Part shown: positions 36,134-46,133 of the stretch, piece by piece
Layout: the number at the start of each line of letters is the position of its first letter
Position numbering within the stretch: position 1 is the stretch's first letter
From: Phaeovulum molybdatiresistens
GTDB taxonomy: Bacteria; Pseudomonadota; Alphaproteobacteria; Rhodobacterales; Rhodobacteraceae
Assembly (NCBI RefSeq): GCF_023544865.1
Contig: NZ_JAMJFX010000017.1
Coordinates: forward strand, 1 to 64,000
Direction: 5' to 3'
DNA: 64,000 bases
Notes under the pieces: generated by a model
Seen by the model: the letters and a program-made list of their open reading frames with translations, nothing else
Database searches by the model: none
Told to the model about the DNA's origin: nothing
Translations under genes and position numbers: made by a program

Positions 36134-37321
36134 GTGCTGCAACCTTATGCCTGCCATCCCGAAGCCAGCCGGGGGCGGCTGCATGCCGAAAACATGTCCA
36201 CCTTCCGTTCGCCGTTTCAGCGTGACCGGGACCGGATCATCCATTCCAGCGCCTTTAGGCGGCTGAAACACAAGACGCAGGTCTTTGTCGAACACGAAGG
36301 CGATTACTACCGCACCCGCCTGACCCACACGATCGAGGTGGCGCAGGTCGCGCGCACCATCGCCGGGGCCATGGGGCTGAACACCGACCTGGCCGAGGCG
36401 GTGGCGCTGGCCCATGACCTTGGCCACCCGCCCTTCGGCCACACCGGCGAGGATGCGCTGGCCGCGCTGATGGCGCCCTTTGGCGGGTTCGACCACAACG
36501 CCCAGGCGATCCGCATCGTCACCCGGCTGGAAAAGCATTACGCGGGCTTTGACGGGCTGAACCTGACCTGGGAAACGCTGGAAGGCATTGCCAAGCACAA
36601 CGGGCCGGTCATCGGCGCGGGCGGCGGGTCGCATACCGTGCCCGATCGCGCCAGCCTGCCCTATGCGCTGGCCGAATTCGATGCGGAGTGGGATCTGGAA
36701 CTGACCACCAACGCCAGCGCCGAGGCGCAGGTGGCCGCGGTGGCCGATGATGTCGCCTATAACCACCACGACCTGCATGATGGGCTGCGCGCCGGCCTGT
36801 TCACCGAGGCCGATCTGATGGAACTGCCCACCATCGGCCCCTGTTTTGCCGAGGTGGACCGCCTGCACCCCGGGCTTGACCCGATGCGCCGGAGGCATGA
36901 GGCGCTGCGCCGCGTCTTTGGCGTGATGGTTGAGGATGTGATCGCCGTGGCGCAGAACCGGCTGGAAAGCCTGCAGCCGCAAAGCGTGGATGACATCCGC
37001 GCGATGGATGGCCCGATCATCCGCTTTTCCAAGCCGCTGTATCAGAACCTCAAGGCGATCAAGGGGTTCCTGTTCACGCGCATGTATCGCGCGCCCTCGG
37101 TCGTGGTCGAACGGCGCCGGGTGACGGCGATGGTCAACGCGCTGTTCCCGCTGTTTCTGGACGAACCCGACCTGCTGCCCGAGGATTGGCAGCCCGAGGT
37201 TGTGCGCGCCCAAGCGATCGGCCGGACCGAACTGGCCCGGGTCGTGCTGGACTATGTCGCGGGCATGACCGACCGCTTCGCGATCCAGGAATACCACCGC
37301 CTGATCGGCCCCGAGGCCTGA
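36134..37321 (+). CDS. dgt: Deoxyguanosinetriphosphate triphosphohydrolase-like protein
   Basis: 395 residues from a GTG start with GAGGGG about seven bases upstream. Conserved blocks are SPFQRDRDRIIHSSAFRRLKHKTQVF, RTRLTHTIEVAQVARTIA and the HD metal site ALAHDLGHPPFGHTGEDAL (His-Asp). The later ADDVAYNHHDLHDGL has the remaining metal ligands. It hydrolyses dGTP/dNTPs to nucleosides and triphosphate, usually for dNTP pool control. Length is typical of the short dGTPase type (about 380-420). Divergent from erpA. Confidence 0.93.
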   Translation: MLQPYACHPEASRGRLHAENMSTFRSPFQRDRDRIIHSSAFRRLKHKTQVFVEHEGDYYRTRLTHTIEVAQVARTIAGAMGLNTDLAEAVALAHDLGHPPFGHTGEDALAALMAPFGGFDHNAQAIRIVTRLEKHYAGFDGLNLTWETLEGIAKHNGPVIGAGGGSHTVPDRASLPYALAEFDAEWDLELTTNASAEAQVAAVADDVAYNHHDLHDGLRAGLFTEADLMELPTIGPCFAEVDRLHPGLDPMRRRHEALRRVFGVMVEDVIAVAQNRLESLQPQSVDDIRAMDGPIIRFSKPLYQNLKAIKGFLFTRMYRAPSVVVERRRVTAMVNALFPLFLDEPDLLPEDWQPEVVRAQAIGRTELARVVLDYVAGMTDRFAIQEYHRLIGPEA

Positions 37322-37759
37322 GCGCCAGCGCGACGGATCGGTTCACGGCGGATGGCCCCGGGCCTGACAAGCACCGGGCGCCGCCGATCCGCAAAGGCCC
37401 CCGGCTGGCGGCGATCGATACGGACTGGGCCCCGACTGGCCGGCCCCGGCTGGCGGTGATCCCGGCTGGCTTCGCCCCGGCTGGCAGCGCCTTGGCTGGC
37501 TTTGATCCCGGCTGTCGACGGTGCCGCCGCTTTTCCGCATGCCGAAGCCTGTCTTGCAACGGGGCTTGCCGTCCCACACCGGGCCGCGCATCGCAGCACA
37601 ACCGTTCGACGCCGCGACCGCATGCCGCTAACGCGCGTCATGCCCCGCGGCCCGTTCCGCGCGGTCTATCGTCACCCGTTGAACCGACGCGTTTTGCCCT
37701 GCACACCGGGGTCAGTCACGGCGCCGGGCCGCGGTCATCCCGCCGCCCGGCCGCAGGCA
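37322..37759. other. Gene-free stretch between dgt and the DUF6778 gene
   Basis: 438 bp with no convincing gene: open frames exist on both strands but lack start signals and recognisable family motifs. It contains a degenerate 15-bp tandem repeat at 37399-37516. Otherwise I see nothing assignable, including no tRNA-like fold. Confidence 0.5.
37399..37516. repeat. Degenerate 15-bp tandem repeat (CCCCGGCTGGC core)
   Basis: The core CCCCGGCTGGC or a close variant starts at 37399, 37430, 37444, 37460, 37475, 37490 and 37506, with a weaker unit near 37420. Spacings after 37430 are 14-16 bp. In one plus frame the array reads as pentapeptides of the pattern x-P/L-A-G-x, but no ribosome site or complete gene is apparent. 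Confidence 0.65.
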
Positions 37760-38386
37760 TCAGCCGCCGATGCGGGCAAAGTTGGTGCGGTTGTCCGGCC
37801 CAAGGCCCAGCCAGCCAGCCGTGGTGGCTGCCAGATGGCCAAGCACCTCATCACGCTGGGTGATGCCGCGTGCTTCCAGCTGGGCGGCGGCGGTGCCGGT
37901 CAGCCCCGGGAAATCGGCCGCAATCGCTTGCGCCGGCACGATCACCGCACCGCTGCGCGCATCGACCACCTCGATCGTGTAGCGGATGTCATAGACACCC
38001 GTGCCGCGCGGCGCGGCGCGGCGCGATTTTTCATTCAGCGCATGGAAGGTCTGCAACGTCACGCGGAATCGCACGCGCTGCTTGCCGTTCAGCCCGGATG
38101 CGCCGCGCGTGATCCCGTCACGCAACAGCCGCGACACCTGCGCGCGCCGGTCGCCAAAGGGTTCGCCCTGCCAGACGATGTCGGCCTTGGGCACATAGAC
38201 CGTGTTGTCTTCGGAAATCGACAGTGTTTCGGGAACGGTCACATCCACCCCGTCCAGCCGCCAGTCCCTGGCCGAAGTCCCGACCGGTTCATAGCTGGTC
38301 ATCCAGGCGCTGCCGCAACCCGCCAGCACCGCAAGCGCGCCAAGTCCCAGACCAAATACCGCACGCCGACCAAAATTGCCACTCAT
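37760..38386 (-). CDS. DUF6778-type lipoprotein
   Basis: 208 residues from MSGNFGRRAVFG, preceded by GCGAGG. A signal peptide with lipobox LAVLAGCGS (Cys24 or nearby) marks it as a lipoprotein, exported through the inner membrane. Downstream: VGTSARDWRLDGVDVTVPETLSISEDN, QVSRLLRDGITRGASGLNG and RVRFRVTLQTFHALNEKSRR. It belongs to a small uncharacterised family found in this order. It might associate with the outer membrane, but no function is known. It stands alone between the repeat-bearing gap and prfC. Confidence 0.78.
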   Translation of the reverse strand: MSGNFGRRAVFGLGLGALAVLAGCGSAWMTSYEPVGTSARDWRLDGVDVTVPETLSISEDNTVYVPKADIVWQGEPFGDRRAQVSRLLRDGITRGASGLNGKQRVRFRVTLQTFHALNEKSRRAAPRGTGVYDIRYTIEVVDARSGAVIVPAQAIAADFPGLTGTAAAQLEARGITQRDEVLGHLAATTAGWLGLGPDNRTNFARIGG

Positions 38387-38492
38387 ACAAACCTCGCAAA
38401 CCACAGGAACTGGCGGTCCTTTAGCGAAGAAGCTTGCACGAATCCACTGCTTTTCGGTTAACTTTGGGGCAACCCGCCCCGCCGCCCCCCGG

Positions 38493-40088
38493 TTATTGCA
38501 TCATTTCCTTGGTCGCGCTCAGCGTGATGCCGGGATAGTCGCGGATCACGCGGTCGATGTCCCACTGCAACCGCGTCAGGAACACGATGTCGCCGTCATG
38601 GTCGGTCGAGATATGCTGCTTGTTGGTCTCCACCATCTGCTCGACCGCCGCGCGATCGCCCTGCACCCAGCGCGCCGAGGTGAATTGCGACGGCTCGAAC
38701 CGCACCGGAATGCCATATTCGATGCCGATCCGGCTGGCCAGAACCTCGAATTGCAGCGCGCCCACCACGCCCACGACAAAGCCCGATCCGATCATCGGCT
38801 TGAAGACCTTGGCGGCACCTTCCTCGGCGAATTGCATCAGCGCCTTTTCCAGATGCTTGCCCTTCATCGGATCGGTGGACCGGACCGATTGCAGCAGTTC
38901 GGGCGCAAAGCTGGGGATGCCGGTAAAGCGCAGCGCCTCACCCTCGGTCAGCGCGTCGCCAATGCGCAATTGCCCGTGGTTCGGGATGCCAATGATGTCG
39001 CCCGCCCAGGCCTCTTCGGCCAGTTCGCGGTCGGCGGCCAGGAACAGCACCGGGTTCGTCACCGCCATCGGCTTCTTGCTGCGCACATGCAACAGCTTCA
39101 TCCCGCGCGTGAAATGCCCCGACACCATGCGCACAAAGGCCACCCGGTCGCGGTGCTTGGGGTCCATGTTGGCCTGCACCTTGAAGACAAATCCGGTGAC
39201 GGCCTTTTCCTCAGGCGCCACGTCGCGCTCGGCCGCCTTTTGGATCTGCGGCTGTGGCCCGAATTCGCCGATGCCGTCCATCAATTCTTTGACGCCAAAG
39301 GAATTGATCGCAGATCCGAACCAGATCGGCGTCATATGCCCTTCAAGAAAGGACTGCCGGTCAAAGGCGGGCAGCAATTCGCGCGCCATCTCCAACTCCT
39401 CGCGCAGCTTTGCCAGCTGCCCGGCGGGCACATGTTCGGCAAGCTTCGGATCGTCCAGACCGTCGATCTTGATCGACTCTGCCACCCGGTTGCGGTCGGC
39501 CCGGTCGATCAGCTCCAGCCGGTCGTGCAGGATGTCATAGCAGCCCAGGAAATCGCGCCCCATCCCGATCGGCCAGCTGGCCGGGGCCACGTCGATCGCC
39601 AGGTTTTCCTGGATCTCGTCGATGATCTCAAAGGTGTCGCGCGCCTCGCGGTCCATCTTGTTGCAAAAGGTCAGGATCGGCAGGTCGCGCAGCCGGCACA
39701 CCTCGAACAGCTTGCGGGTCTGGCTTTCCACCCCCTTGGCGCCGTCGATCACCATGATCGCCGCATCCACCGCGGTCAGAGTGCGATAGGTATCCTCGGA
39801 AAAATCCGAGTGGCCGGGCGTGTCCACCAGGTTGAAGCGGAATTCGCGGAAGTCGAACGACATCGCCGAGGCGGAAACCGAAATCCCGCGGTCCTGTTCC
39901 ATCTTCATGAAGTCCGACCGCGTGCGCCGCGCCTCGCCCTTGGCGCGCACCTGACCCGCCATCTGGATCGCGCCACCGAACAGCAGGAACTTTTCGGTCA
40001 GCGTGGTTTTCCCCGCATCCGGATGCGCGATGATCGCAAAGGTCCGGCGGCGGGCGATTTCGGCGGGAAGATCGGGTCTGTTGCTCAT
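38493..40088 (-). CDS. prfC: Peptide chain release factor 3
   Basis: 531 residues. A translational GTPase with G1 AHPDAGKTT, G2 region RGISVSASAMSF, G3 DTPGHSDFSEDT and G4 NKMDREARD. Domain II and the C-terminal domain contain RSKKPMAVTNPVLFLAADRELAEEAWAGDIIGIPNHG and GSGFVVGVVGALQFEVLASRIGIEY, hallmark blocks of RF3. It ejects RF1/RF2 after termination and also aids ribosome quality control. Length is normal (about 530). Upstream lies a dispersed-repeat unit. Confidence 0.96.
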   Translation of the reverse strand: MSNRPDLPAEIARRRTFAIIAHPDAGKTTLTEKFLLFGGAIQMAGQVRAKGEARRTRSDFMKMEQDRGISVSASAMSFDFREFRFNLVDTPGHSDFSEDTYRTLTAVDAAIMVIDGAKGVESQTRKLFEVCRLRDLPILTFCNKMDREARDTFEIIDEIQENLAIDVAPASWPIGMGRDFLGCYDILHDRLELIDRADRNRVAESIKIDGLDDPKLAEHVPAGQLAKLREELEMARELLPAFDRQSFLEGHMTPIWFGSAINSFGVKELMDGIGEFGPQPQIQKAAERDVAPEEKAVTGFVFKVQANMDPKHRDRVAFVRMVSGHFTRGMKLLHVRSKKPMAVTNPVLFLAADRELAEEAWAGDIIGIPNHGQLRIGDALTEGEALRFTGIPSFAPELLQSVRSTDPMKGKHLEKALMQFAEEGAAKVFKPMIGSGFVVGVVGALQFEVLASRIGIEYGIPVRFEPSQFTSARWVQGDRAAVEQMVETNKQHISTDHDGDIVFLTRLQWDIDRVIRDYPGITLSATKEMMQ

Positions 40089-40151
40089 GCGCGCCCTTTA
40101 GCGCGCCCCCGCCGCCCGCGCAATCGCCCAGATCGCCAAAGCCGCGCCTGC

Positions 40152-40246
40152 CTGCTTCGGCTTTGCGAAAATATCCTCGGGGGGAGGGGTGTGGCCGGTC
40201 CCCGGCACGGGGGCGGGCCGCGGCCCCGGGGGGCAGACAGCCCCCC
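40152..40246 (+). repeat. Dispersed repeat unit 1 (arm then GGGGGGC hairpin)
   Basis: The arm 40152-40184 includes CTTCGGCTTTG, then AAAATATCCTCGGGGG. The hairpin GGGGGGC-AGACA-GCCCCCC lies at 40228-40246. Both parts occur in the order arm-hairpin, the mirror of units elsewhere. It sits just downstream of the Hint gene stop (minus strand) and upstream of prfC. Confidence 0.8.
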
Positions 40247-40273
40247 GTCCGGCGGGCGCCGCCCGCGCGCGCC

Positions 40274-41305
40274 TCAGTCCCCGGCGCGGCGGCGAAACAG
40301 CCGGTCCAGCCCCACGCGGGCCAGCGTCTCGCGCCCGGCCTCGGTGCTGAAATGCGGCTTGTGGTTCAGCCCCGGCAGGCGCGCGCGGATTTCGGCCGTC
40401 AGCTCGCCCGGCAACAGGCCCAGCGTCGCCTCGGTCACCATCAGGCTTTCGCAGGGGATGCCTTCGGCATAGATGATCTCATGGTGGTCAAAGACCAGCG
40501 CATGATAATCGACATAGCCGCCTTCGCGCCGCCAGACCTTGTCGCCATCGACCAGATGCTTGGCCTGAACCAGAACCTCGGCGGTGCGGCCGATGCGCTG
40601 TTCGCCGCGCCGATACAGAAAGATGCGGTGATGTGGGCTGACGATCAGATCGCCCTCATTGCCCAGCGTGCCGGCCGAAATCACCACCGGCGCGAAAGAC
40701 CCCAGCGCCCGCAGCGTCGCCCGCGCCACAAGCCGCAGCGGCTGCGCGCCGTGATCGCGCGTCAGGATCGCATCGCCCGGCCGCAGGCTTTCGATCGGGC
40801 GCTGCGCGCCGCCCGCCAACGTGATCATCGTGCCGGTGGTAAAGGCCACACAGACCAGATCGGCCAGCCGCACATCGCGCGGCGCGCTGTCGGTTTCGAT
40901 CAGCGTGTAATCCATCCGCGGCGCGATCGGCGACAGCGGCAGGATGCACAGCCGCCCGCTGCCGGTATTGCGCAACAGCAGGACGTCCACCCCGTCGCCA
41001 TCGGGGGCCATCATCACATGACGCGCGACCAGCTCGATCCGGTCGCCCGCGCGGCCCAGTTCCGACCCCGGCGCCACCACCTGCACCCCCACCGGCGCGC
41101 CATCGGCGGCCAGCATCATCCGGCGCGGGCGCGCCTCGCGGTCCAGCTGATAGACATCGCCCGGCTCGCACTCGGCGGCCGCGCCGATCGGATCGCCGTG
41201 ATTGGCCCCCGAGGTCACGCGGAAATCCACCGCCTCGAAGACATGCACCCGACGCGCGGGCGCGGGGGCCACGGGCGACGGGCTGTCTGGCGGGGCGGGC
41301 GACAT
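40274..41305 (-). CDS. Hint-domain protein lacking the usual nucleophilic cysteine
   Basis: 343 residues from MSPAPPDSP; GAAAGG nine bases upstream favours it over a TTG 25 codons earlier. The N-terminal half is a non-conserved region (VFEAVDFRVTSGANHG...). The C-terminal half is a Hint-like fold: VAFTTGTMITLAGGAQRPIESLRPGD, ILTRDHGAQPLRLVARATL, ISAGTLGNEGDLIVSPHHRIFLYRRG and YHALVFDHHEIIYAEGIPCESLMV. The nucleophile site, normally Cys-Phe-x-x-Gly-Thr, reads Ala154-Phe-Thr-Thr-Gly-Thr, so autocatalytic splicing or cleavage by the standard route is doubtful. A common Rhodobacterales family, often near surface proteins; function unknown. Confidence 0.85.
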   Translation of the reverse strand: MSPAPPDSPSPVAPAPARRVHVFEAVDFRVTSGANHGDPIGAAAECEPGDVYQLDREARPRRMMLAADGAPVGVQVVAPGSELGRAGDRIELVARHVMMAPDGDGVDVLLLRNTGSGRLCILPLSPIAPRMDYTLIETDSAPRDVRLADLVCVAFTTGTMITLAGGAQRPIESLRPGDAILTRDHGAQPLRLVARATLRALGSFAPVVISAGTLGNEGDLIVSPHHRIFLYRRGEQRIGRTAEVLVQAKHLVDGDKVWRREGGYVDYHALVFDHHEIIYAEGIPCESLMVTEATLGLLPGELTAEIRARLPGLNHKPHFSTEAGRETLARVGLDRLFRRRAGD

Positions 41306-41483
41306 CGGCGGCGGCCTTTCGCGGGGATCTTCGGGATCAGTCGTCCGCCCGGTAAATCCGATAACGGCCCCGGGCGTCAAGCGCCGCGCGCGCCCTGTGC
41401 TTGCTGCGCGCGGCCCGCATGACCTTTTGTCCGCCGCGCGTCGGTGCTAGGCAGGCGCAGGACATTCGCAGGGGAGCATCAGG

Positions 41484-42263
41484 ATGGATCTTGGCATCAA
41501 GGGCAAGCGCGCGCTGGTCTGCGCGGGGTCAAAGGGGCTGGGGCGCGGCTGCGCCGAGGCGCTGGCGGCGGCCGGGGTGGAACTGGTTCTGAACGCCCGC
41601 GGCGCGCCCGCGCTGGAGGCAACGGCCGAGGCGATCCGCCAGGCCCATGGCGTGCCCGTCACCGTGATCGCGGCCGACATCACCACCGAATCGGGCCGCG
41701 CCGAGGTGCTCTCTGCTGCGGGGGCGGTCGACATCCTTGTCACCAATGCCGGCGGGCCGCCGCCCGGCCTGTGGTCGGATTGGTCGCGCGATGACTTCAT
41801 CGCGGCGCTGGATGCCAACATGCTGACCCCGATCGCGCTGATGCAGGCCTGCCTGCCGGGCATGATCGCGCAGGGCTGGGGCCGGGTGGTCAACATCACC
41901 TCGCAATCGGTGCGCGCGCCGATCCCGCAGCTGGGGCTGTCGAATTCGGCCCGGGCGGGGCTGACGGGCTTTGTCGCGGGCACCGCGCGCCAGGTTGCCC
42001 AGCATGGCGTGACGATCAACAACCTGCTGCCCGGCATCCACGCCACCGACCGTGCGATCGCGCTGGATGGCGGGGTGGCCAAGGCCCAGGGCATCACGCT
42101 TGACGAGGCCGCCGCGCGCCGCGCCGCGACGATCCCCGCGCGCCGCTATGGCACCGCGGCGGAATTCGGCGCCACCTGCGCCTTCCTGTGTTCGGCCCAT
42201 GCGGGCTTCATCGTCGGGCAAAACATCCTGGCCGATGGCGGGGCCACCAACCTGACGATGTAG
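41484..42263 (+). CDS. SDR family protein without classical Tyr-Lys dyad
   Basis: 259 residues with the Rossmann dinucleotide motif GSKGLGRG (16-23), Asp65, NAGG (88-91) and the catalytic-like Ser140 (VNITSQSV). The Tyr-x-x-x-Lys dyad expected 13 residues later is replaced by Ser153-Asn-Ser-Ala-Arg157 (GLSNSARAGL). Such SN(S/T)xRxG variants form a recognised subset usually annotated as 3-oxoacyl-ACP reductase or FabG-like. Reductase activity by the classical mechanism is therefore doubtful. It starts at ATG 41484 with GGGGAG upstream and precedes an ABC ATPase in the same direction. Confidence 0.88.
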   Translation: MDLGIKGKRALVCAGSKGLGRGCAEALAAAGVELVLNARGAPALEATAEAIRQAHGVPVTVIAADITTESGRAEVLSAAGAVDILVTNAGGPPPGLWSDWSRDDFIAALDANMLTPIALMQACLPGMIAQGWGRVVNITSQSVRAPIPQLGLSNSARAGLTGFVAGTARQVAQHGVTINNLLPGIHATDRAIALDGGVAKAQGITLDEAAARRAATIPARRYGTAAEFGATCAFLCSAHAGFIVGQNILADGGATNLTM

Positions 42264-42376
42264 CGCCCGCGCCGGCACCGGCCCGGCCGGGCTTGTCCCG
42301 AAGGGGGGCGGCGCTTGCACAGCCCCCCCGGGCCTGCTATCCCGACCGTAACCTGACCGTTCCAATCGGAATTTCG

Positions 42377-43494
<1,118 letters not shown>

Positions 43495-43495
<1 letters not shown>

Positions 43496-43652
43496 GGGGC
43501 GCTGCCCCCTCTTGGCGCTCTGCGCCAATTCACCCCCGGGATATTTGGACAAAGCCGAAGGGCAGATCGTGCCCGGCGAAGCGGACTGCTGCTTTCGGCT
43601 TTGCGAAAATATCCCGGGGGACGCGCGGCCCGCGCGCGGGGGCAGAGCCCCC
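43495..43652. repeat. Head-to-head pair of dispersed repeat units (composite hairpin)
   Basis: Left to right: hairpin GGGGGC-GCT-GCCCCC (43495-43509), hairpin TTGGCGC-TCT-GCGCCAA (43512-43528), arm containing GGGATATTTGGAC and AAAGCCGAAG (43533-43560), a 31-nt loop, the reverse arm CTTTCGGCTTTGCG with AAATATCCCGGGGG (43592-43620), and hairpin GGGGGC-AGA-GCCCCC (43638-43652). The two arms complement each other apart from one bulge and three mismatches. It lies between the convergent ABC ATPase and DUF1289 genes and probably ends both transcripts. Confidence 0.85.
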
Positions 43653-43660
43653 GTTCCGCG

Positions 43661-43903
43661 CTATCCGGTCCCGACCCGACCGTCATGGCCGCCCCGGCGC
43701 CGCTGCAGGCGGGGGGCGCGGTCGGGCAATTCGTCCATGATCTTGCGCCGGGTTTGCGGCGTCATCGCGCCCCAGCCGCCGATTTCCTCGATCGTGCGAT
43801 AGCAGCCCACGCAGATCCGCTCGATGGGATGGACCGCGCACAGCTTGACGCAGGGGCTTTCGATCTCGGGGCGTGTCCGGGGGCTGTCGGGCGTGTCGGT
43901 CAT
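43661..43903 (-). CDS. DUF1289 domain protein
   Basis: 80 residues. A compact DUF1289 domain with [34 protein letters not shown], showing four cysteines in a CxxxC...CxxC arrangement that likely binds iron or zinc. The start overlaps the ruvX stop by 4 bp, so it ends a ccmI-ruvX-DUF1289 operon. Members are small cytoplasmic proteins; no biochemical function is assigned. The basic tail ([11 protein letters not shown]) is not family-typical. Downstream is the repeat composite. Confidence 0.88.
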   Translation of the reverse strand: MTDTPDSPRTRPEIESPCVKLCAVHPIERICVGCYRTIEEIGGWGAMTPQTRRKIMDELPDRAPRLQRRRGGHDGRVGTG

Positions 43904-44373
43904 CGCGGTCCCATATAGGCAAGGCGGTCCAGGGCGCCCTGCAGGATAAACCCGGCGGCGACATGGTCGATCACCTCGGCGCGACGTTTTCGGGACATAT
44001 CCGCCTCGAGCATCGCGCGTTCGGCGGCAACGGTCGACAGCCGTTCATCCCAGAAGCCGATCGGCAGCGGGGTGAGCTTTTCCAGATTGCGCGCGAAGGC
44101 GCGGGTCGACTGGCAACGGGGGCCTTCGCTGCCGTCCATGTTCATCGGCAGGCCCAGGATCAGGCCCTGGATATCGCGCTCGGCCACGATCTTCAAAAGC
44201 GCCTGGGCATCGAGCGTGAATTTCTCGCGCCGGATCGTGGTCAGCGGCGAGGCGACGGCGCGCAGCCCATCCGACACCGCCACGCCGATCGTCTTGGTGC
44301 CCAGATCCAGCCCCGCCACGGCCCCGGTGCGGGGCAGGGCGGCGGCGAAATCCTCGATCGAGGCGCAGATCAC
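43900..44373 (-). CDS. ruvX: Putative Holliday junction resolvase / rRNA-processing RuvX (YqgF)
   Basis: 157 residues from a GTG that overlaps the ccmI stop (GTGA), giving the family-typical length. Conserved blocks are [17 protein letters not shown] with the catalytic Asp, [53 protein letters not shown] and [13 protein letters not shown]. YqgF proteins act in 16S rRNA 5' maturation and are nuclease-like. The next gene overlaps its 3' end, so translation is coupled. Confidence 0.93.
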   Translation of the reverse strand: MICASIEDFAAALPRTGAVAGLDLGTKTIGVAVSDGLRAVASPLTTIRREKFTLDAQALLKIVAERDIQGLILGLPMNMDGSEGPRCQSTRAFARNLEKLTPLPIGFWDERLSTVAAERAMLEADMSRKRRAEVIDHVAAGFILQGALDRLAYMGPR

Positions 44374-45881
44374 TCGTCCACCCCCGCGGCCCGGGCGGCG
44401 GCGCGGATCTGTTCCAACGCGGCCGGATCGGCGGCCAATGCGGCGCTGGCCGCATCCACGGCGGCGCGCGCACGTGCGGTTTCGCCCAAAATCCCCAGGG
44501 ACGAGATCAGCCGCGCCCATTCCCCCGCGCTGCCCCCTTCGGCCAGCAGGCGGTCTTCCAGCCCCGCAACCATGCCCTGGATCATCTCTTGCCGTTCGGC
44601 CTCGGTCATCGCGCCGGCGGCTTCCATCTCGGCCGCGCCGGGGCCGGGCAGGGCGGGTTGCGCGGGGCCGGGCGGGGTGCCGGCATTGGCGGCGCGGATC
44701 AGCGCCAGATCCTCGGGGCGCTGGGCGAACAGGGTTTCGGCCTCGCCCAGAACGGCATCGGCGCGGGCATCCTCGCCCAGCAGGCGCAGCGCCGCCAGAA
44801 GCTGCGCCCAGTCCTGCGCCGTGCCGCCCTGTTGCGCCAGCCGCGCGTTCAGCGCCTCAAGGCCGGGGCGCAGCGCGGCTTCGCGCGCATCGGGCGGCAA
44901 TTGCAGCGCGCCCGCCAGATCAAGCGCCGCGCCGGCGCGCGGGGCGGGCGGGGTATAGTCGGCCTCACCCGCAAGCCAGGCCAGCGCGGGGATATTGGCC
45001 ATGATCTGCGGCACCCAGGGCGCATCCGCCGTGCTTTCGCGCAGCAGCCCATCCCAGATCCGGAAGGCGCGGTCGCCACGCCCGTTCTGCGCCATCATCA
45101 GCCCGACGTAATAGCGCGCAAGGCCGTTGCCCGGGTCAAGCGCCAGCGCGCGGCCCAGCGCGCCCTCGGCCTCGGCGGTGACGACGCCACCGGCGGCCAC
45201 CACCATCAGCTCGGCCAGCTGGGCATGATCCTCGGCGCTGGCCGCATCGGCCTTAAGGGCGACCAGCCGCCGCTGCGCCTCCCATGCGGCGCGATAATTG
45301 CCCATGTTCGCCTCATTGCGGGCCAGAAGCGCCAGACCTTCCAGGTCATTGGGGCGCTGGGCGACAACCGCGCGCAGCCGTTCCATCAGGGTGGCGAATT
45401 GCGGATCGGGTTCGGGCAGCGGGCCGCGCGCGGCGGCGGCGGTTTCCTCGGCCGCATCCTGCGTGGGGCGGTTGTCGTAAAGATCTTGCGCCATGTCGAT
45501 GCGCAGCGCCAGCGGCAGGTCCGGGTATCCCGGCGCGCCCAGCCGCTGATAAAGCCAGAACGACCCGCCCAGCACCACCGCCGCCGCCAGCGCCGCCGTC
45601 AGCGTCAGCCCCCGGGGCGCGCGCGCCGCCGCGTGGCCCGTCTGAACGGCGCGGTCTGCCTCCAGCACCCGGCGCGAGATTTCCAGCCGCAGCCGCTCGG
45701 CCTCATCCGGGGCCAGCACGCCCCGCGCCAGATCGCGTTCCACATCGCGCAACTGGTCGCGATAGACCCGCAGGTCATAGGCGGCCGAGGGTTCGGCCCC
45801 GCTGCGCCCCCGCCAGAGCGCAAGCCCCAGCAACAGCGCGATCAATGCGGCAAGCGCGGCGGTGATGATCCAGAACAGCAT
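44370..45881 (-). CDS. ccmI: Cytochrome c biogenesis protein CcmI
   Basis: 503 residues from [19 protein letters not shown] upstream. An N-terminal TM (about 1-23) leads to [24 protein letters not shown], the CcmI hallmark, and a second TM ([24 protein letters not shown], about 92-115). A large periplasmic TPR-rich domain follows (repeats such as [35 protein letters not shown]). CcmI hands apocytochrome c to the heme ligation machinery. No other ccm gene adjoins; it heads an operon with ruvX. Confidence 0.92.
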   Translation of the reverse strand: MLFWIITAALAALIALLLGLALWRGRSGAEPSAAYDLRVYRDQLRDVERDLARGVLAPDEAERLRLEISRRVLEADRAVQTGHAAARAPRGLTLTAALAAAVVLGGSFWLYQRLGAPGYPDLPLALRIDMAQDLYDNRPTQDAAEETAAAARGPLPEPDPQFATLMERLRAVVAQRPNDLEGLALLARNEANMGNYRAAWEAQRRLVALKADAASAEDHAQLAELMVVAAGGVVTAEAEGALGRALALDPGNGLARYYVGLMMAQNGRGDRAFRIWDGLLRESTADAPWVPQIMANIPALAWLAGEADYTPPAPRAGAALDLAGALQLPPDAREAALRPGLEALNARLAQQGGTAQDWAQLLAALRLLGEDARADAVLGEAETLFAQRPEDLALIRAANAGTPPGPAQPALPGPGAAEMEAAGAMTEAERQEMIQGMVAGLEDRLLAEGGSAGEWARLISSLGILGETARARAAVDAASAALAADPAALEQIRAAARAAGVDE

Positions 45882-46133
45882 GGCGTCTCCTTGTGTTGAT
45901 CCCATTTAGGCCGCTTGCGCCGCGGGAAAAAGCCCAATGCCGCAGGATGGAGCGCCATGTCGCAGGGCAGGGCCGCATTTTTTCGCGAAATCGGGGGGGC
46001 AAATGCTGCCTTGGGGCTGGAAATTTACCCCCGCCCGGGTTCATCAATGACGCAAGTGTTACGCGCGCGCGGGGATTCGCGCGGCGGGCAAGACCACCCG
46101 CCCGGGCCTGCCCGGGCGCAGAAGGAGCGCCGC

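Noticed and set aside
37186-37863. Open frame covering the 15-bp tandem repeat
   Set aside because: It overlaps the end of dgt and the start region of the next gene, lacks a ribosome site and shows no family; kept as a repeat finding only.
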